Origin: Laguncularia racemosa
Taxonomy: Eukaryota; Streptophyta; Magnoliopsida; Myrtales; Combretaceae
DNA length: 64,000 bases
Assembly (NCBI GenBank): GCA_037954665.1
Contig: JBBMOL010000372.1
Location: 267,501-331,500 of the forward strand
Reading direction: 5' to 3'
The position numbers and the translations under genes were made by a program. The number at the start of each line of letters is the position of its first letter. Positions within the stretch are counted from its first letter, which is position 1. The notes beneath the pieces were generated by a model. That model saw only the letters and a program-made list of their open reading frames with translations. It was not told the DNA's origin and did no database searches. Below are positions 45,243-56,470 of this stretch, piece after piece.

Positions 45243-45254
45243 GGTCTGATACCA
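45243..45254 (-). other. Element E primer binding site (altered iMet type)
   Basis: Complement TGGTATCAGACC, one base off the usual TGGTATCAGAGC, just inside the 5' LTR (45262). Confidence 0.75.
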
Positions 45255-45261
45255 CCTTAGT

Positions 45262-47262
45262 TGTAACGTCCTGAAACCTAGGCTGCACTAGTGTTTGCCA
45301 TGTGTCCTTATCTCACAAGAATACATTAAGACTCTGAATCAACATTGATACTTTTTGACCTATAACTCCTATATAAAAGCATTCAATACATCCCACAACT
45401 TCAAAATAAATTTCATAAATCTATATCAAACATCCAACGTAGCGGAAGTCTATAACTCTAAATTAATATTCTCCAAAAGATAATATCTATTGCATTTAAA
45501 TAACTTGATTTTCCCAATTTCCTAATCACCATAATAGTAATGGTAATCTTCATCTTCTTCTCTTTGTAGTTCATCCATACCCAAGTTATCTTCTGGGTTA
45601 TCATTTCCTTCAACACCTGCATATAAAAATATTCCCCGAAGGGTGAGCTAATGCTCAGTACTTATAATACAAACACACACGCATGAACAAACACGAACAG
45701 GTATCACATACACCATGCAATACTTAAACACATGCAATCGTTTCATAATACAATTTATGTCCACAAGCAACAACCGAGTACTCATAACCCCCTTAACATA
45801 CTTAACACATTGGAAGATAAATTGGTGATGGGAACCGCCACTGCGGGCCCTACACCTATGATTCCTTAATCTTTAAACTTGGTGATGGGAACTACTATTA
45901 TGAGCCCTACACTCATGGTACACTTGATCTTAGTGGTGGGAACTGCCACTACGGGCCCCACACCTATGTTTACTTAAATCACTTAATCCCGGTGTTGGGA
46001 ATTACCATTACGGGCCCACACCCATGTCAACTTAAACCACTTAATCCAATATTCAACCTAGATCATTTCCAAGCATGAATCCATTAAGGACAACGTCACA
46101 AAAGGTCATTAGGGTGCTCCTTAGGGATTTGCATTACAGGCCCCTAGGTTGAGCCAAGCACATGCAACATATAACTTAAACACTTAAGCCAAATCATTCA
46201 ACTTAATCAAATTCAATGCATAAGCTAACTTAAACAAGCACAAATCAACACATAAGTTACACGTATCTTGAATCCTAGCCTTAAGCACTTCTAGTCCTAG
46301 ACTTAAGCTAAACTGAAATGTATACATCATAAACACATCCTTCTTAGTATTAATCTAAGATTAATATCATCTCTTAATTCTCTTAATCTTATTCATTTAA
46401 GTTCTTTAAAGCTTTAATAGCTATCTAGGTTGCATGTAAATTAGCTTAATTAGAAGTTAAATGAATATATAATCACATTATGTTTTATTCAACCCGACCA
46501 TATTGGGGGTCGTATTGCTTAACACGGGCTAGTACACGACCGTGTTAAAGGTCGTGTATCTTTCAGTGTAAAGTTTGGCTTCAATACGGTTGGAACACGA
46601 TTATGTTGGGAGGTCGTGTTTCCTTTGATTCAACACGGTTGAAACATGACCGTGTAAAGAGGTTGTGTATCTTTTGGTATGAGTTTCAAATTCAACATGG
46701 TTGAAATACGATGGTGTTGAGAGGTTGTGTACTTCTCAGCCAATTCCATGAACCTTAATTCTTTTACTCCAAATTCTCCTAAACTCGTTTCTCTTTATCC
46801 TTAGACTTAATTAAATCTCTAAAATATGTAAATACATCTAAATTACAAGGATTTTCATACTCACATCAAAATTCCACAAATCGTATCATTGAGTCATTAA
46901 TTCTTGTTCTCATATCATCCTTTCTCAAATTTCGAGTTTTAGATGAACAAAGTGATGTTACTATATTAGATTATCCATTCTCCATAAAAATGCTTGGATA
47001 AAAACCCTTACCTCTCATACTTAGAATTAGGTTGCGTTGTTTTCCTTTTGTCGTCTTAGGGTTTTTTCAAAGTGCGTTTCCTTATCTACTATTTTACTGT
47101 GAGGGAGTGAAAAAAGAAGGAATGTTAGGTCATCTAATGTTAAATACTCCCTTTTTGAAATGTCCAAATTGCCCCTTGAAGTTTTATAAATTTCCCATCC
47201 TTTTCCTTAGCTCTTTGTGATAACATATATATTAAAATAAATAAAAATTTTCAAGTGTTACA
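45262..47262 (-). repeat. Element E 5' LTR
   Basis: 2001 bp with inverted ends TGTAAC/GTTACA. Contains four copies of a 55-65 bp repeat (GATGGGAACTGCCACTACGG type) at 45820-46040 and a CACGACCGTGTT palindrome cluster at 46492-46735. Followed by GAACC at 47263. Confidence 0.9.
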
Positions 47263-47267
47263 GAACC

Positions 47268-47560
47268 TTCATATGAATTGTTCTACGATAGAAGGCCATC
47301 CATTTCATACTTCATATGTTTTGATGCACATGTTTCGGTAAAAAGAATGCAAATAATCTTGGTAAGTTTGATGAACAATCAAATGATGCAATCTTTTTAG
47401 GATATTCAAAAAGCAGTAAAGCTTATCGTGTTTTCAATAAAACAATAAAGTAGTTGAAGAATCCATCAATGTATGTTTTCTTAATGAAGTGAAAGATGAT
47501 TTTGATGATGATGAAGTGTTTATGCTTATGAAGAAAAATAAGAATATTCAATATGAATCT
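47268..47560 (+). pseudogene. SIRE integrase C-terminal part
   Basis: Copia IN end: G-K-F-D-E-Q-S-N-D-A-I-F-L-G-Y-S, the block where the GKFD/GYS motif closes the integrase core region, followed by V-F-N-K-T. Stops present. Starts directly at E's target duplication. Confidence 0.75.
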
Positions 47561-47829
47561 AATATAGATAAAAAAAGAAGAACCATCTGATGAAATCTTA
47601 AAATATGATAACTTAAAGACTAAAGCAAAAGGTAATTTAAAAGGTAATCCAGAAGGTAATCCTCAAAGTTCAAAAACCTGGAAGTATAAATCATCTCATA
47701 CCCCCAATTTAATTATTAGCAATATAGATTCAAGAATGAAAACTAAATCTAAGTTGCAAAAACTTGAAAATCATTTTGCTTTATTGTATAAATTTGAGCT
47801 AAATAATGTTGATGAAGCATTAAATGATA

Positions 47830-48500
47830 GTAACTGGATCAATGCAATGCAAAAAGAATTAAGCTAATTCCAAAGAAATAATTCTTAGAATCTAGTACTT
47901 AAACCTCAAAAATAAGTTTATGATAGGCACTAAATGGGTTTTTAAAAATAAACTAAATGAAAATGGTAAGATTATTAGAAATAAAGCTATGCTAGTAGCT
48001 AAAGGATATTCACAAGAGAAAGGCATAGATTATGATGAAACTTATTCTCCTACTGTTAGACTTGAAGCTATGTGACTTTTGCTTGTTTATACTTGTTTTA
48101 AAGATTTTAAGTTGCTCCAAATGGATGTAAAAAAAGCTTTCTTGAATGGTTATATCAAAGAAGAAGTATATGTTGAACAACCTCTTGGATTTGAGGATCC
48201 TTTTAAGCCTGAGTATGTTTTTAAGTTAAGAAAAGCTTTGTATGGACTTAAATAAGCACAAAGAGCTTAGCATGAGAGACTTAGCGAGTATCTAATCTCT
48301 AATGGTTATCAAAGAGGTATGATTGACATAATTTTATTCTTGAAACACTATGATAATGATATATTAGTTGTACAAATCTATGTAGATGACGTAATTTTTG
48401 ATCAACTAATGAAAAATATTATTAAGAGTTTACAAAGCTTATGTAGGTAGAATTTGAAATGTCAATGATGGGTAAGCTGAAATTCTTCTTAGGTTTACAA
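47830..48500 (+). pseudogene. SIRE reverse transcriptase
   Basis: Blocks: G-T-K-W-V-F-K-N-K, M-L-V-A-K-G-Y-S-Q-E, Y-D-E-T-Y-S-P-T-V-R-L-E-A, Q-M-D-V-K-K-A-F-L-N-G, V-E-Q-P-L-G-F, A-L-Y-G-L-K, and catalytic IYVDDV (48376-48393) with both Asp intact. Interrupted by TGA near 48073 and TAA/TAG near 48252-48270. Confidence 0.85.
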
Positions 48501-49260
48501 ATGAAGTAAACAAATTAAAGAATTTTCATTCATCAAAAGAAGCATACTAGGTAGATATTGAAAAAGTTTGGATATAAAAATTCAAAGGAAGTAGCTACCC
48601 CAATGAGTTCTTCTATTAGGTTAGATCTTGATTCTCAAGGCAAAATAATCAATGAAAAATTATTTAGAAGCTTAATTGGTTCATTTCTGTATTTGACTGC
48701 ATCTAGACTAGATATTCTATTTTTTGTTTATATTTGTGCAAGATTTCAAAATAATCCAATTGAAATATATTTAAAAGTTGTTAAAAGAATTTTCAAGTTC
48801 ATTGTATGCACTATAAAGTTAAGAAATGATATCAAAAAAATCAAGGTTTTGAATTAATTGAATACTTAGTTGATGATTATGTAGGATGTAAAGTGGATAA
48901 AAAGAGTACTTTTGGTACTTGTCAATTCTTAGAAGATAAACTAATTTCTTGGTTTTTAAGAAACAGAACTCATTTGCTCTATCAATAGTAGAAGTTGATT
49001 ATGTCTCAATTGGAAATCTTTGTGCATAATTTCTTTGGATAAAACAGCAATTACAAGATTATGGATTAATCTATAAAAATATTCCTATAAAATGTGATAA
49101 TACAAGTGCTATAAATTTGACAAAAAAATCCTATGCATCATTCAAGATCTAAACTTATAAAAATTAGACATCTTGTTATCAGGATCATGTTGCAAATGGA
49201 AATATTAATATTGAATTTGTTTCTATTGAAAATCAATATTAAGATATTTTTACAAACTAT
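48501..49260 (+). pseudogene. SIRE RNase H
   Basis: An open stretch at 48558-48857 has F-G-Y-K-N-S-K-E-V-A-T-P-M-S and the F-R-S-L-I-G-S-F-L-Y-L-T-A-S-R block; RNase H motifs continue in broken frames to about 49240 (C-D-N-T-S-A-I-N-L, K-L-I-K-I-R-H). Confidence 0.8.
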
Positions 49261-49589
49261 TAAATAAAAATAGATTTGAATTTTTGAGAATTGAAATTGG
49301 TATGTGTAATTCCTTTTAATGTATTTATTTTATATTTTCTACATATGTTTTATATATGGATAATAGTAAATAAAAAAATACATTATTTTTTGGAAAATAA
49401 GCATATTAAAAGATTTTCATAGCCATTGAAGCACTCTTCCCAATTCTTTTAAATCAGAAACTAAATTAGAGAGTAACCCTTCACTGTCTCAAAAACTATA
49501 TCTTAAAATTGATCAAACTCTAGGCTTCCTCACGATTGAATTTAAAAAAGGAAACTAAAAAACTATTCAATTTTGAATTCCAAACCTTA

Positions 49590-50158
49590 CAATGGATCTA
49601 AGAAACTCCTCTAGAATAGCATTTAAGGGTGTCAAGTCCAAGAAAAAACAAAGAAACCATTACCATTTGGGTCTAATTATCTGATTTTGAGCAAATGGTA
49701 TGTTTAGACAAAAATAACTAGAAAAAGAAGGAAATAAGGTTGAACAAAGTGTACGGCCATGTTAAAGAGATGTTTGATAATGAGGGAAGTGAGAATGAAG
49801 AAATGGTTAGTGAAAATAAGTCTATTAGAAATGGTTCTAGGATTGATGACACAGAATTGGACTTTGACACTGAAATTGACTTTGAAGAATTAGAAGAGTA
49901 GGAACTAGAACTAAAAAAGAAGAAAAGAACAAAGAAGAGAAAATCGTATTCTAAATCAACATCTGATTGGAAGTCCATAAAAAAACTTCAAACAAGGAAA
50001 ATGAAAAGAACTTCAAACATGATATTGGAATGTTCTTTTGTGGACTTCAAACTTTTTAGAAATAATGGCTTTTATTAAGATCGTTAGCTGGATCGGATAG
50101 AATGTAAAGATTTGTGCAATGTAACTGATAGTGTGGATGAGGATTTAGTAAGAGAGTT
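49590..50158 (+). pseudogene. Third (env-position) ORF of the SIRE element, 5' part
   Basis: After RNase H, the same strand carries an acidic then basic coding-like stretch (D-F-D-T-E-I-D-F-E-E-L-E-E at 49861-49900, K-K-K-K-R-T-K-K-R-K), ending V-D-E-D-L-V-R-E-F at H's insertion. The frame continues without shift on the other side of H at 55180. The L-V-R-E-F-Y-x-N-L motif recalls the plant-specific family often labelled putative plant transposon protein; that match is from memory. Confidence 0.5.
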
Positions 50159-51374
50159 TGATATTCTCAAAACTAAGATTAAGCACATACAAAACCAATT
50201 TGAAAGACAATCAAATAATGTCAATCAAATTAGTAATCAAATGGCGCAAAACCTCACTATTTATGAACCAATTCTTAAATAATGGTGTGACCAATCTTAA
50301 TTCCAAGTATGATGATGCTCTGATACCAAATTATGATGTGTCTAAAAGGGAGTTTAAGCACATGCAAATAAACCAATTGAACAACTCCAAAATGATAAGA
50401 TCAAAAATCGGTTCAAAGGACAACAAAATTGCGTGATCCTTTATGATGTAAGATGAGCCGAATGTTATAGTTTTCAAGGGAACAATATTACAAAGATGAA
50501 ATCCTCAATTGCAACACTAAATACACTTGAAATCCCACGCGAATAATACAAAATCAGCAAGAACAAATCCGTGATCCACTTCCCACACAAAAATGATCCA
50601 CGGTTCAAGTGTGGCTAAATTGAAGGTTAAAAACCAAGGCTAAAAACCAATCAATTAAGCAATAATAAATTGATTACAAATGCAATCAAATCTAAACAAG
50701 AAACATCCAATCCAACCCTAGATATAACTCACTAGTGATGAAAAGGAAACACAACAAAAAGGAATTGATATTACTCACAATTTCTCCTTGTTGCACTCGC
50801 CACAATTCCAATTCTTGGGATTGAAATTGATAAGAGCAATTGAACTAAGGAATGAACCCTAATTCTCTCACGTAAAAGGTGAAGTGTATTCTAAAAAATT
50901 CTCCCCCAAAAACCCTACTTAAACAAGTATTTATACTTGACTCCCTTTAGGGTTCAAAAGTTCACAAAATTATAAGTATGCCACTTTTAGGGTGGCTGGT
51001 CCTAAAAACATAATTACAAGTAAATGAAAAGTGTCCCAAAAAATGACAACATAAATAGTCTAAAGAAAATAAATTACAAGTAAAAATAGTCTTCAACATG
51101 CTAATTCTTCAATAGGATTTGTCGACCCAGATCATCGCCAGTTTAGGTCGGTCCATGGATAACCCACAAGCTGAGTCTGAGTGAGTTTATCCATCGCCCT
51201 GTAAAGCATGATAAGTGTTCCTGTTGGAATATTCAATAGAAAAATAAGAGAAAAGAGGTTAGTAGACAAATAATTCCTAGGTCAATTTGCTCAAAATGGG
51301 CCTTCATTTCCAAGATTTGAAATCCCTTAGCTCTTGCCCTAATGATAGGTCTTGACGGATTTTGATTCTTATCA
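50159..51374 (-). repeat. H 3' LTR
   Basis: 1216 bp nearly identical to 53961-55174. Minus promoter GTATTTATA (50928-50936), with a GC-rich cluster upstream (51120-51160). A fossil primer-site sequence (GCTCTGATACCA) lies inside at about 50318-50329. Confidence 0.9.
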
Positions 51375-51526
51375 TCTCCTCGGGCCTCAGAAAGATTTGT
51401 CCTCAAATCTGACAGATCAAATACAGTAGAGACTTTGTTTCCTCTTAGCAAGCCACCTGAAGAAGTATCACTACAAAATCCCAATATCTGAAATACCATA
51501 AGGGGTGATTGTTTTCTCTCCTCCAT
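51233..51526 (-). pseudogene. H polyprotein tail running into the LTR
   Basis: Open frame with D-L-S-D-L-R-T-N-L-S (same junction motif as B's D-L-R-T-N-P) followed, inside the LTR, by R-P-I-I-R-A-R-A-K-G-F, the counterpart of B's G-P-I-T-R-N-R-A-K-R-F. No integrase catalytic core precedes it. Confidence 0.65.
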
Positions 51527-51539
51527 TTCTAGGAGAGAA

Positions 51540-51924
51540 ATGACCCATTATCCATTGAGGTCTCCCCTGTCTCAACCCGTTCCATTGAAATTGTTTTCTC
51601 CTTCTCCAGCTCATCTGTATGGTGCTGACCCTCATGGCCCTCTAATGGTTGGTCTGACTGCTCATGACCCTCTGAAACCTCTTAAGGTGAATACAACTGT
51701 CTCTAAACAGTCTGGCTCTCTAATGATGAGCTCATCTGACTCTGACCTTGAAAATTCTCCAATGGTTTACTCAACTGCTCATGAGCCTCTAGTACCTTTG
51801 AAGGTTGGCATGTCTGCTTTTGCACAATTTGGCCCTCTAAAGGTTGGTTCATGTGGTTGTGATTCTCAAGAATCTCTAATGGTCTACGGATCTGTTGCTG
51901 AACCTTTTGGACCTCTGAAGGCAT
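51540..51924 (-). pseudogene. H Gln/Glu-rich repeat region after the protease
   Basis: In phase with the protease ORF after one TAG. Degenerate repeats built on Q-P-L-E / R-P-L-E / K-P-L-E with H-x-x-M and V-Q-K-Q between them, about 15-20 residues per unit, at 51600-51924. It occupies the place where RT would start. Function unknown. Confidence 0.55.
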
Positions 51925-51954
51925 TGAATTCAGAATAATACGTTTTCCATTCTT

Positions 51955-52377
51955 CTAGAATACATAAGTATTCTTGAAGCCATCATGTAAGACCCTCCTG
52001 TCATATAACCAAGGCTTGCCAAGCAATATATGGGATGCACACATAGGTAGAATATCACACTCGATTTCATCATAGTATTCATCCCCTACACTAAAGGGTA
52101 CCTTAGCCCTTTGGGTCACACAAAGTCCATCTTGATCATTCAACCAATGTAATGTATAGGGTTTAGGATGCGAGGTAGTTACAAGTTTCAACTTTGATAC
52201 TAATGATGTAGCTACAACATTAGTACAATTACCACCATCAACAATAATTACGCACAAGTTTCCTTGTACCCTACAAGAAGTATGGAACAAATTTTCTCTT
52301 TGTCCATCATCAATGGTTGGAGAAGAAGTCAATACTTGATGTACAAAAGTAGTAGAAGTATACACATGATTTGACAT
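51955..52377 (-). CDS. H aspartic protease domain
   Basis: 140 codons. Retropepsin-like: IIVDGGNC (D-G-G active site; B has D-G-G-S), then Y-T-L-H-W-L-N-D-Q, V-P-F-S-V-G-D and HILLGKPWLYDRR. Starts at an ATG at 52377 after a 1.57 kb leader. The domain is intact and is the only recognisable enzyme in H. Confidence 0.75.
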   Translation of the reverse strand: MSNHVYTSTTFVHQVLTSSPTIDDGQRENLFHTSCRVQGNLCVIIVDGGNCTNVVATSLVSKLKLVTTSHPKPYTLHWLNDQDGLCVTQRAKVPFSVGDEYYDEIECDILPMCASHILLGKPWLYDRRVLHDGFKNTYVF

Positions 52378-53943
52378 GGTTGCTAACTAACTTCAACAAG
52401 TTAACAACACACTTCACTACATGTACCACAACAACACACCCTCACACACCTACGGTACACACACAACCAATACTAGAAATACTTATTGTCACTTCAAGTA
52501 AAGTCAAATAAACTAATTGAAGTACAAATAAATACTTCTAAGTAGTTAAGAAATTAAATTTACTAACAAGTGTTTAAGTAATAAGTTTCAATTACTTTCA
52601 CACTTTGATGTTTGTTTTTGAATTCAAATTCTACTACTCAAACCCTCCTTTTCTTGCCACGATTTTACACTATAAATAACCACAATTTGCAGCATGTTAC
52701 ACTACATACAAATGCACAAATTCACAAGTGGCAATTCCCTTACTTACACATTCACTTCGCCACATATACACACATAATCAACAATTCACTTATGGTACAC
52801 TATCTTCACTACAACTTACTTCACGTGCAGCACTTTCACCTTAACACACTCACACTTCACGTTGCAACACTCCTTTACAATAGAATTCCAATTGGCCACT
52901 CACAACAACTCACTTCACACCACCACTTACAAACAAGGCAGCAACAAATTCAAATTCCACTTTAAATGCAACCTCTTCTACAAATAGTAAGAAGCAAATT
53001 CAAATTCAAATAGTCATTTACTCAACTATCACACAATAACTTCTTTCAACTTAAAAAATGGTGTTTAAATTTGAAATAATTTCCTTTTTTCCACACTCTT
53101 CAAATCTGGAAATGGTAAAAGACAACCACAAGTCTAAAATCATCAACACTCCATTCACTATCCTTTGCTTTCAAAATTCAAACTACAATTTTGAAATCAT
53201 CAACTCTCCTTTTGCTCTTCTTTTTTTTTCAAATTTTCCACTTTTTCCAAGTGATCACAAATGATCACAAAGAAACACTACTCTTCCTTACGGCAAGCTC
53301 AAGGACACTACGTTGTAATTCCTTCAATCAACATACACACACAATGCCGCACACACATAACCTTCACTTAACACACAAACACAATGCCACACACACACTT
53401 CCACATGTTGCACTCCTCCACTTCAAACACAATTTCAAATCGCAACTTTACAAAGGAAGCTCAATTCAAATTTAAATGGTTTCACTTATTGCAACCTTTC
53501 CACAATTGGTAAGAAGCAACTTTCAAATTCAAATGAACACATAATAACTTCTACCACTTAATGTGTGTTTTGAAAATCAAATGGCTTCCATATACTCCAC
53601 ATAATTCAATTATAAAAATTCACAAGATACTCCCTATTTCCGAAAACACACAAGTAAGGAATACACTTCCACTTTCTTCACAAATGAGGCAATTTTAAGT
53701 TTTGAATTTTGAATCAAGAAAATGTACTTCTACTCCTTCCCTTCATGGAAATTTTCAACAACAAGGAGCTACAACAAAACCTCAAATTCTACTTTAACAT
53801 ATAACAATTACAACTCCTCAACAATACAATTAAGCAACTCAATCCTCCATACACATACAATTTCGGATCAAAAGAAATGAAGAACCCTAATTGATAATGA
53901 AGATCACGAAATCAACAAACACCAATCCCTTCTCTTATCTTGA
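52378..53943 (-). other. H leader, non-coding
   Basis: About 1.57 kb between the primer site and the protease ORF, where gag would be expected. Low-complexity; two degenerate copies of a segment with (T)TCAAATTCAAAT and AAGAAGCAA motifs (52960-53020 and 53490-53545). No gag or zinc-knuckle motif in any frame I read. Confidence 0.6.
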
Positions 53944-53956
53944 GCTCTGATACCAA
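53944..53956 (-). other. H primer binding site (tRNA-iMet type)
   Basis: Complement TTGGTATCAGAGC, four bases from the 5' LTR edge at 53961. Confidence 0.9.
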
Positions 53957-53960
53957 GAGA

Positions 53961-55174
53961 TGATATGCTCAAAATCAAGATTAAGCAGATACAAAACCAA
54001 TTTGAAAGACAATAAAAAAATGTCAATCAAACTAGTAATCAAATGGCGCAAAACCTCACTATTTATGAACCAATTCTTAAATAATGGTGTGACCAATCTT
54101 AATTCCAAGTATGATGATGCTCTGATACCAAATTATGATGTGCCTAAAAGGGAGTTTAAGCACATGCAAATAAACCAATTGAACAACTCCAAAATGATAA
54201 GATCAAAAATCGGTTCAAAGGACAACAAAATTGCGTGATCCTTTATGATGTAAGATGAGCCGAATGTTATAGTTTTCAGGGGAACAATATTACAAAGATG
54301 AAATCCTCAATTGCAACACTAAATACACTTGAAATCCCACACGAATAATACAATATCAGCAAGAACAAATCCGTGATCCACTTCCCACATAAAAATGATC
54401 CACGATTCAAGTGTGGCTAAATTGAAGGTTAAAAACTAAGGCTAAAAACCAATCAATTAAGAAATAATAAATTGATTACAAATGCAATCAAATTTGAACA
54501 AGAAACACCCAATCCAACCCTAGATATAACTCACTAGTGATGAAAAGGAAACACAACAAAAAGGAATTGATATTACTCACAATTTCTCCTTGTTGCACTC
54601 GCCACAATTCCAATTCTTGGGATTGAAATTGATAAGAGCAATTGAACTAAGGAATGAACCCTAATTCTCTCACGTAAAAGGTGAAGTGTATTCTGAAAAA
54701 TTCTCTCCAAAAACCCTACTTAAGCAAGTATTTATACTTGCTCCCTTTAGGGTTAAAAAGTTTACAAAATTACAAGTATGCCACTTTTAGTGTGGCCAGT
54801 CCTAAAAACATAATTACAAGGAAATGAAAAGTGTCCCAAAAACTTACAACATAAATAGTCCAAAGAAAATAAATTACAAGTAAAAATAGTCTTCAACACG
54901 CTAATTCTTCAATAGGATTCGTCGGCCCAACTCATCGCCGGTTTAGGTCGGTCCATAGATAACCCACAAGCTGAGTCTGAGTGAGTTTGTCCATCATCCT
55001 GTAAAGCATGATAAGTGTTCTTGTTAGAATATACAATACATGAATAAGAGAAAAGAGGTTAGTAGACAAATAATTCTTGGGTCAATTTGCTCAAAATGGG
55101 CCCTCATTGTCAAAATTTGAAATCCCTTAGCTCTTGCCCTAATGATAGGTCTTGACGGATTTTGATTCGTATCA
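53961..55174 (-). repeat. H 5' LTR
   Basis: 1214 bp. Promoter GTATTTATA (54728-54736), GC-rich cluster at 54918-54960. Contains the fossil primer-site motif GCTCTGATACCA near 54117-54129 followed five bases on by TGATGTGCC, an old LTR-like start. Confidence 0.9.
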
Positions 55175-55179
55175 AAGTT

Positions 55180-56470
55180 TTATAATAATTTGGGGATATT
55201 GGAGGGTTTAGTTTTGAAATCACGAATTTCAAGAAAGTTTATGAAGATTAGTAGGAAAAATCTCATTGATTGCTTTAATATGAAGGATGGAAAGGATAAT
55301 GAAAAGCTAATCAATCCTACTAAAAATGAGGTTTTTAAGGAGATCAATGATTGAGTTAGAAATTTTGTAGAAACACATAGATTTTCTACAGAATTTGAAT
55401 TGCTGAAAAGACTTTAGCATAAAGTTATTATAGATTGCATATTGTTGAAGAATGGAAGTAAAACAACGATTTCTAAAGAAGAGGCAGTGGTAATCTTAGC
55501 AATGAAAAACAAATTGAAAATTGATATGCCAAGTAAGATATTGAAGCACATGTGGAGGATTAGAGGATATAGACCATATGGAAACCTTTTGATGAAAATG
55601 TTCAGTTTTAAGAAACTTAGTCTACCTAAGAAGACGAAATCACTAATCGAATTGAAAAGGATTGGTGAAACAAATTTAAAACATATGAACATTTTGGTGA
55701 AAGAAAAGTTTTGGTTTTCAAAGGATGGAGCATTTTATAGACATCTTAAATTTAGTAAGGTTAAGTTTGATTAGAAGAAGGTGAAGGGAATTGTTGAGGG
55801 GGAGTTCTTGTTGGACTCAGAAAGTGGTTTAGAAGATTCTAAACAATCTAGTAAGGAGGCAAACATACCCCCTAAGAGAGCTAGCAAAGAAGTTATGAAG
55901 GAGAAGAAGAAGAAAAAGTTTAATATTAGAGCTGGAGAGAAATTTGAAATTAATGAAGGAAAGAAGGTTCATGAAGATAATGAGTTAGAAAGTGACTCAA
56001 AAGGCATTCTTGGTAAACCTTTAAAGAGTCTTCAAAACCTAGCCTCAATGTTGACCTTACTGATCTAATGGAGAAAAGGCTTGCTGAAATGAGGAAGGAC
56101 CTTCAAAAGTTAGTATTAGATGTACTAAAAGGTTTTGAAAAACCTAATCCAAAACATCATGAGACTAGTCCTTCATTAACATCCCTTAAATCGATTAGAT
56201 CTTCCTCTTCTAAATAGAGTCCTATTGCTTCACAAGCTAATGTGGAATAGGATCAAAACTCTTCACCAACTTCTCCTGCTACCTCAAATGCTAAGCCATC
56301 ATCACCTTAAGCCCGGATTGTTTCTCCAAGGAATCCAAGTGAATCACCACCAAACATGCAAATCATTCTTTACTAACCTCTAGATTTTAACAAATTCCAA
56401 TCTCAATAACCTGAAGATGCTCTTGCTTTAAGAAAGTCTAGAAGATTTAAAAGATGTGTTAGAAAATCTG
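55180..56470 (+). pseudogene. Third (env-position) ORF of the SIRE element, 3' part
   Basis: Continues the frame broken by H. Open stretch 55442-55774 has hydrophobic/basic helices with K-H-M-W-R-I-R-G-Y-R-P-Y-G-N-L-L-M-K-M-F and R-I-G-E-T-N-L-K-H-M-N, fitting the plant-specific putative plant transposon protein pattern (P-Y-G-x-L-L-x-x-I-F). Then Lys/Glu-rich (55781-56068) and a Ser/Pro-rich end. Stops (e.g. TGA 55353, TAG 55772) break it. No signal peptide or clear membrane segment, so an envelope role is not shown. Confidence 0.5.

Larger units (their letters stand above)
19695..47262 (-). mobile_element. Tekay/Del-like Ty3/gypsy element 'E' (contains D and B2)
   Basis: Minus-strand element: 5' LTR 45262-47262, primer site, gag, PR, RT, [D inserted at the RT/RNase H junction], RNase H, IN, chromodomain, purine tract (21020-21036), truncated 3' LTR 19695-21019. 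The right target copy is GAACC (47263-47267); no left copy is found because the 3' LTR is cut. Closely related to F (57960 onward). Multiple stops, and the RT active site is F-I-D-N. Inactive. Confidence 0.88.
50159..55174 (-). mobile_element. Non-autonomous Ty3/gypsy retrotransposon 'H'
   Basis: Two LTRs (1216 and 1214 bp; TGATAT...TATCA), primer site next to the right LTR and flanks GAGTT / AAGTT (one transition). Internal region only 2.59 kb: a long non-coding leader, a protease domain, a Gln/Glu repeat stretch and an integrase-tail remnant. No gag, RT, RNase H or IN core found. Inserted within the SIRE third ORF. Confidence 0.85.

Noticed and set aside
49718..49978. Minus-strand Ser/Phe-rich ORF of 86 codons
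   Set aside because: Exact antisense of the acidic/basic part of the SIRE third ORF.
51540..51938. Plus-strand ORF of 132 codons with P-L-K-V repeats
   Set aside because: Antisense to the in-phase Gln/Glu repeats after H's protease; repeat periodicity keeps both strands open.
52612..53475. His/Thr-rich plus-strand ORFs
   Set aside because: Antisense to H's leader in TTCA/CACA-rich low-complexity DNA; no domain and no start context.
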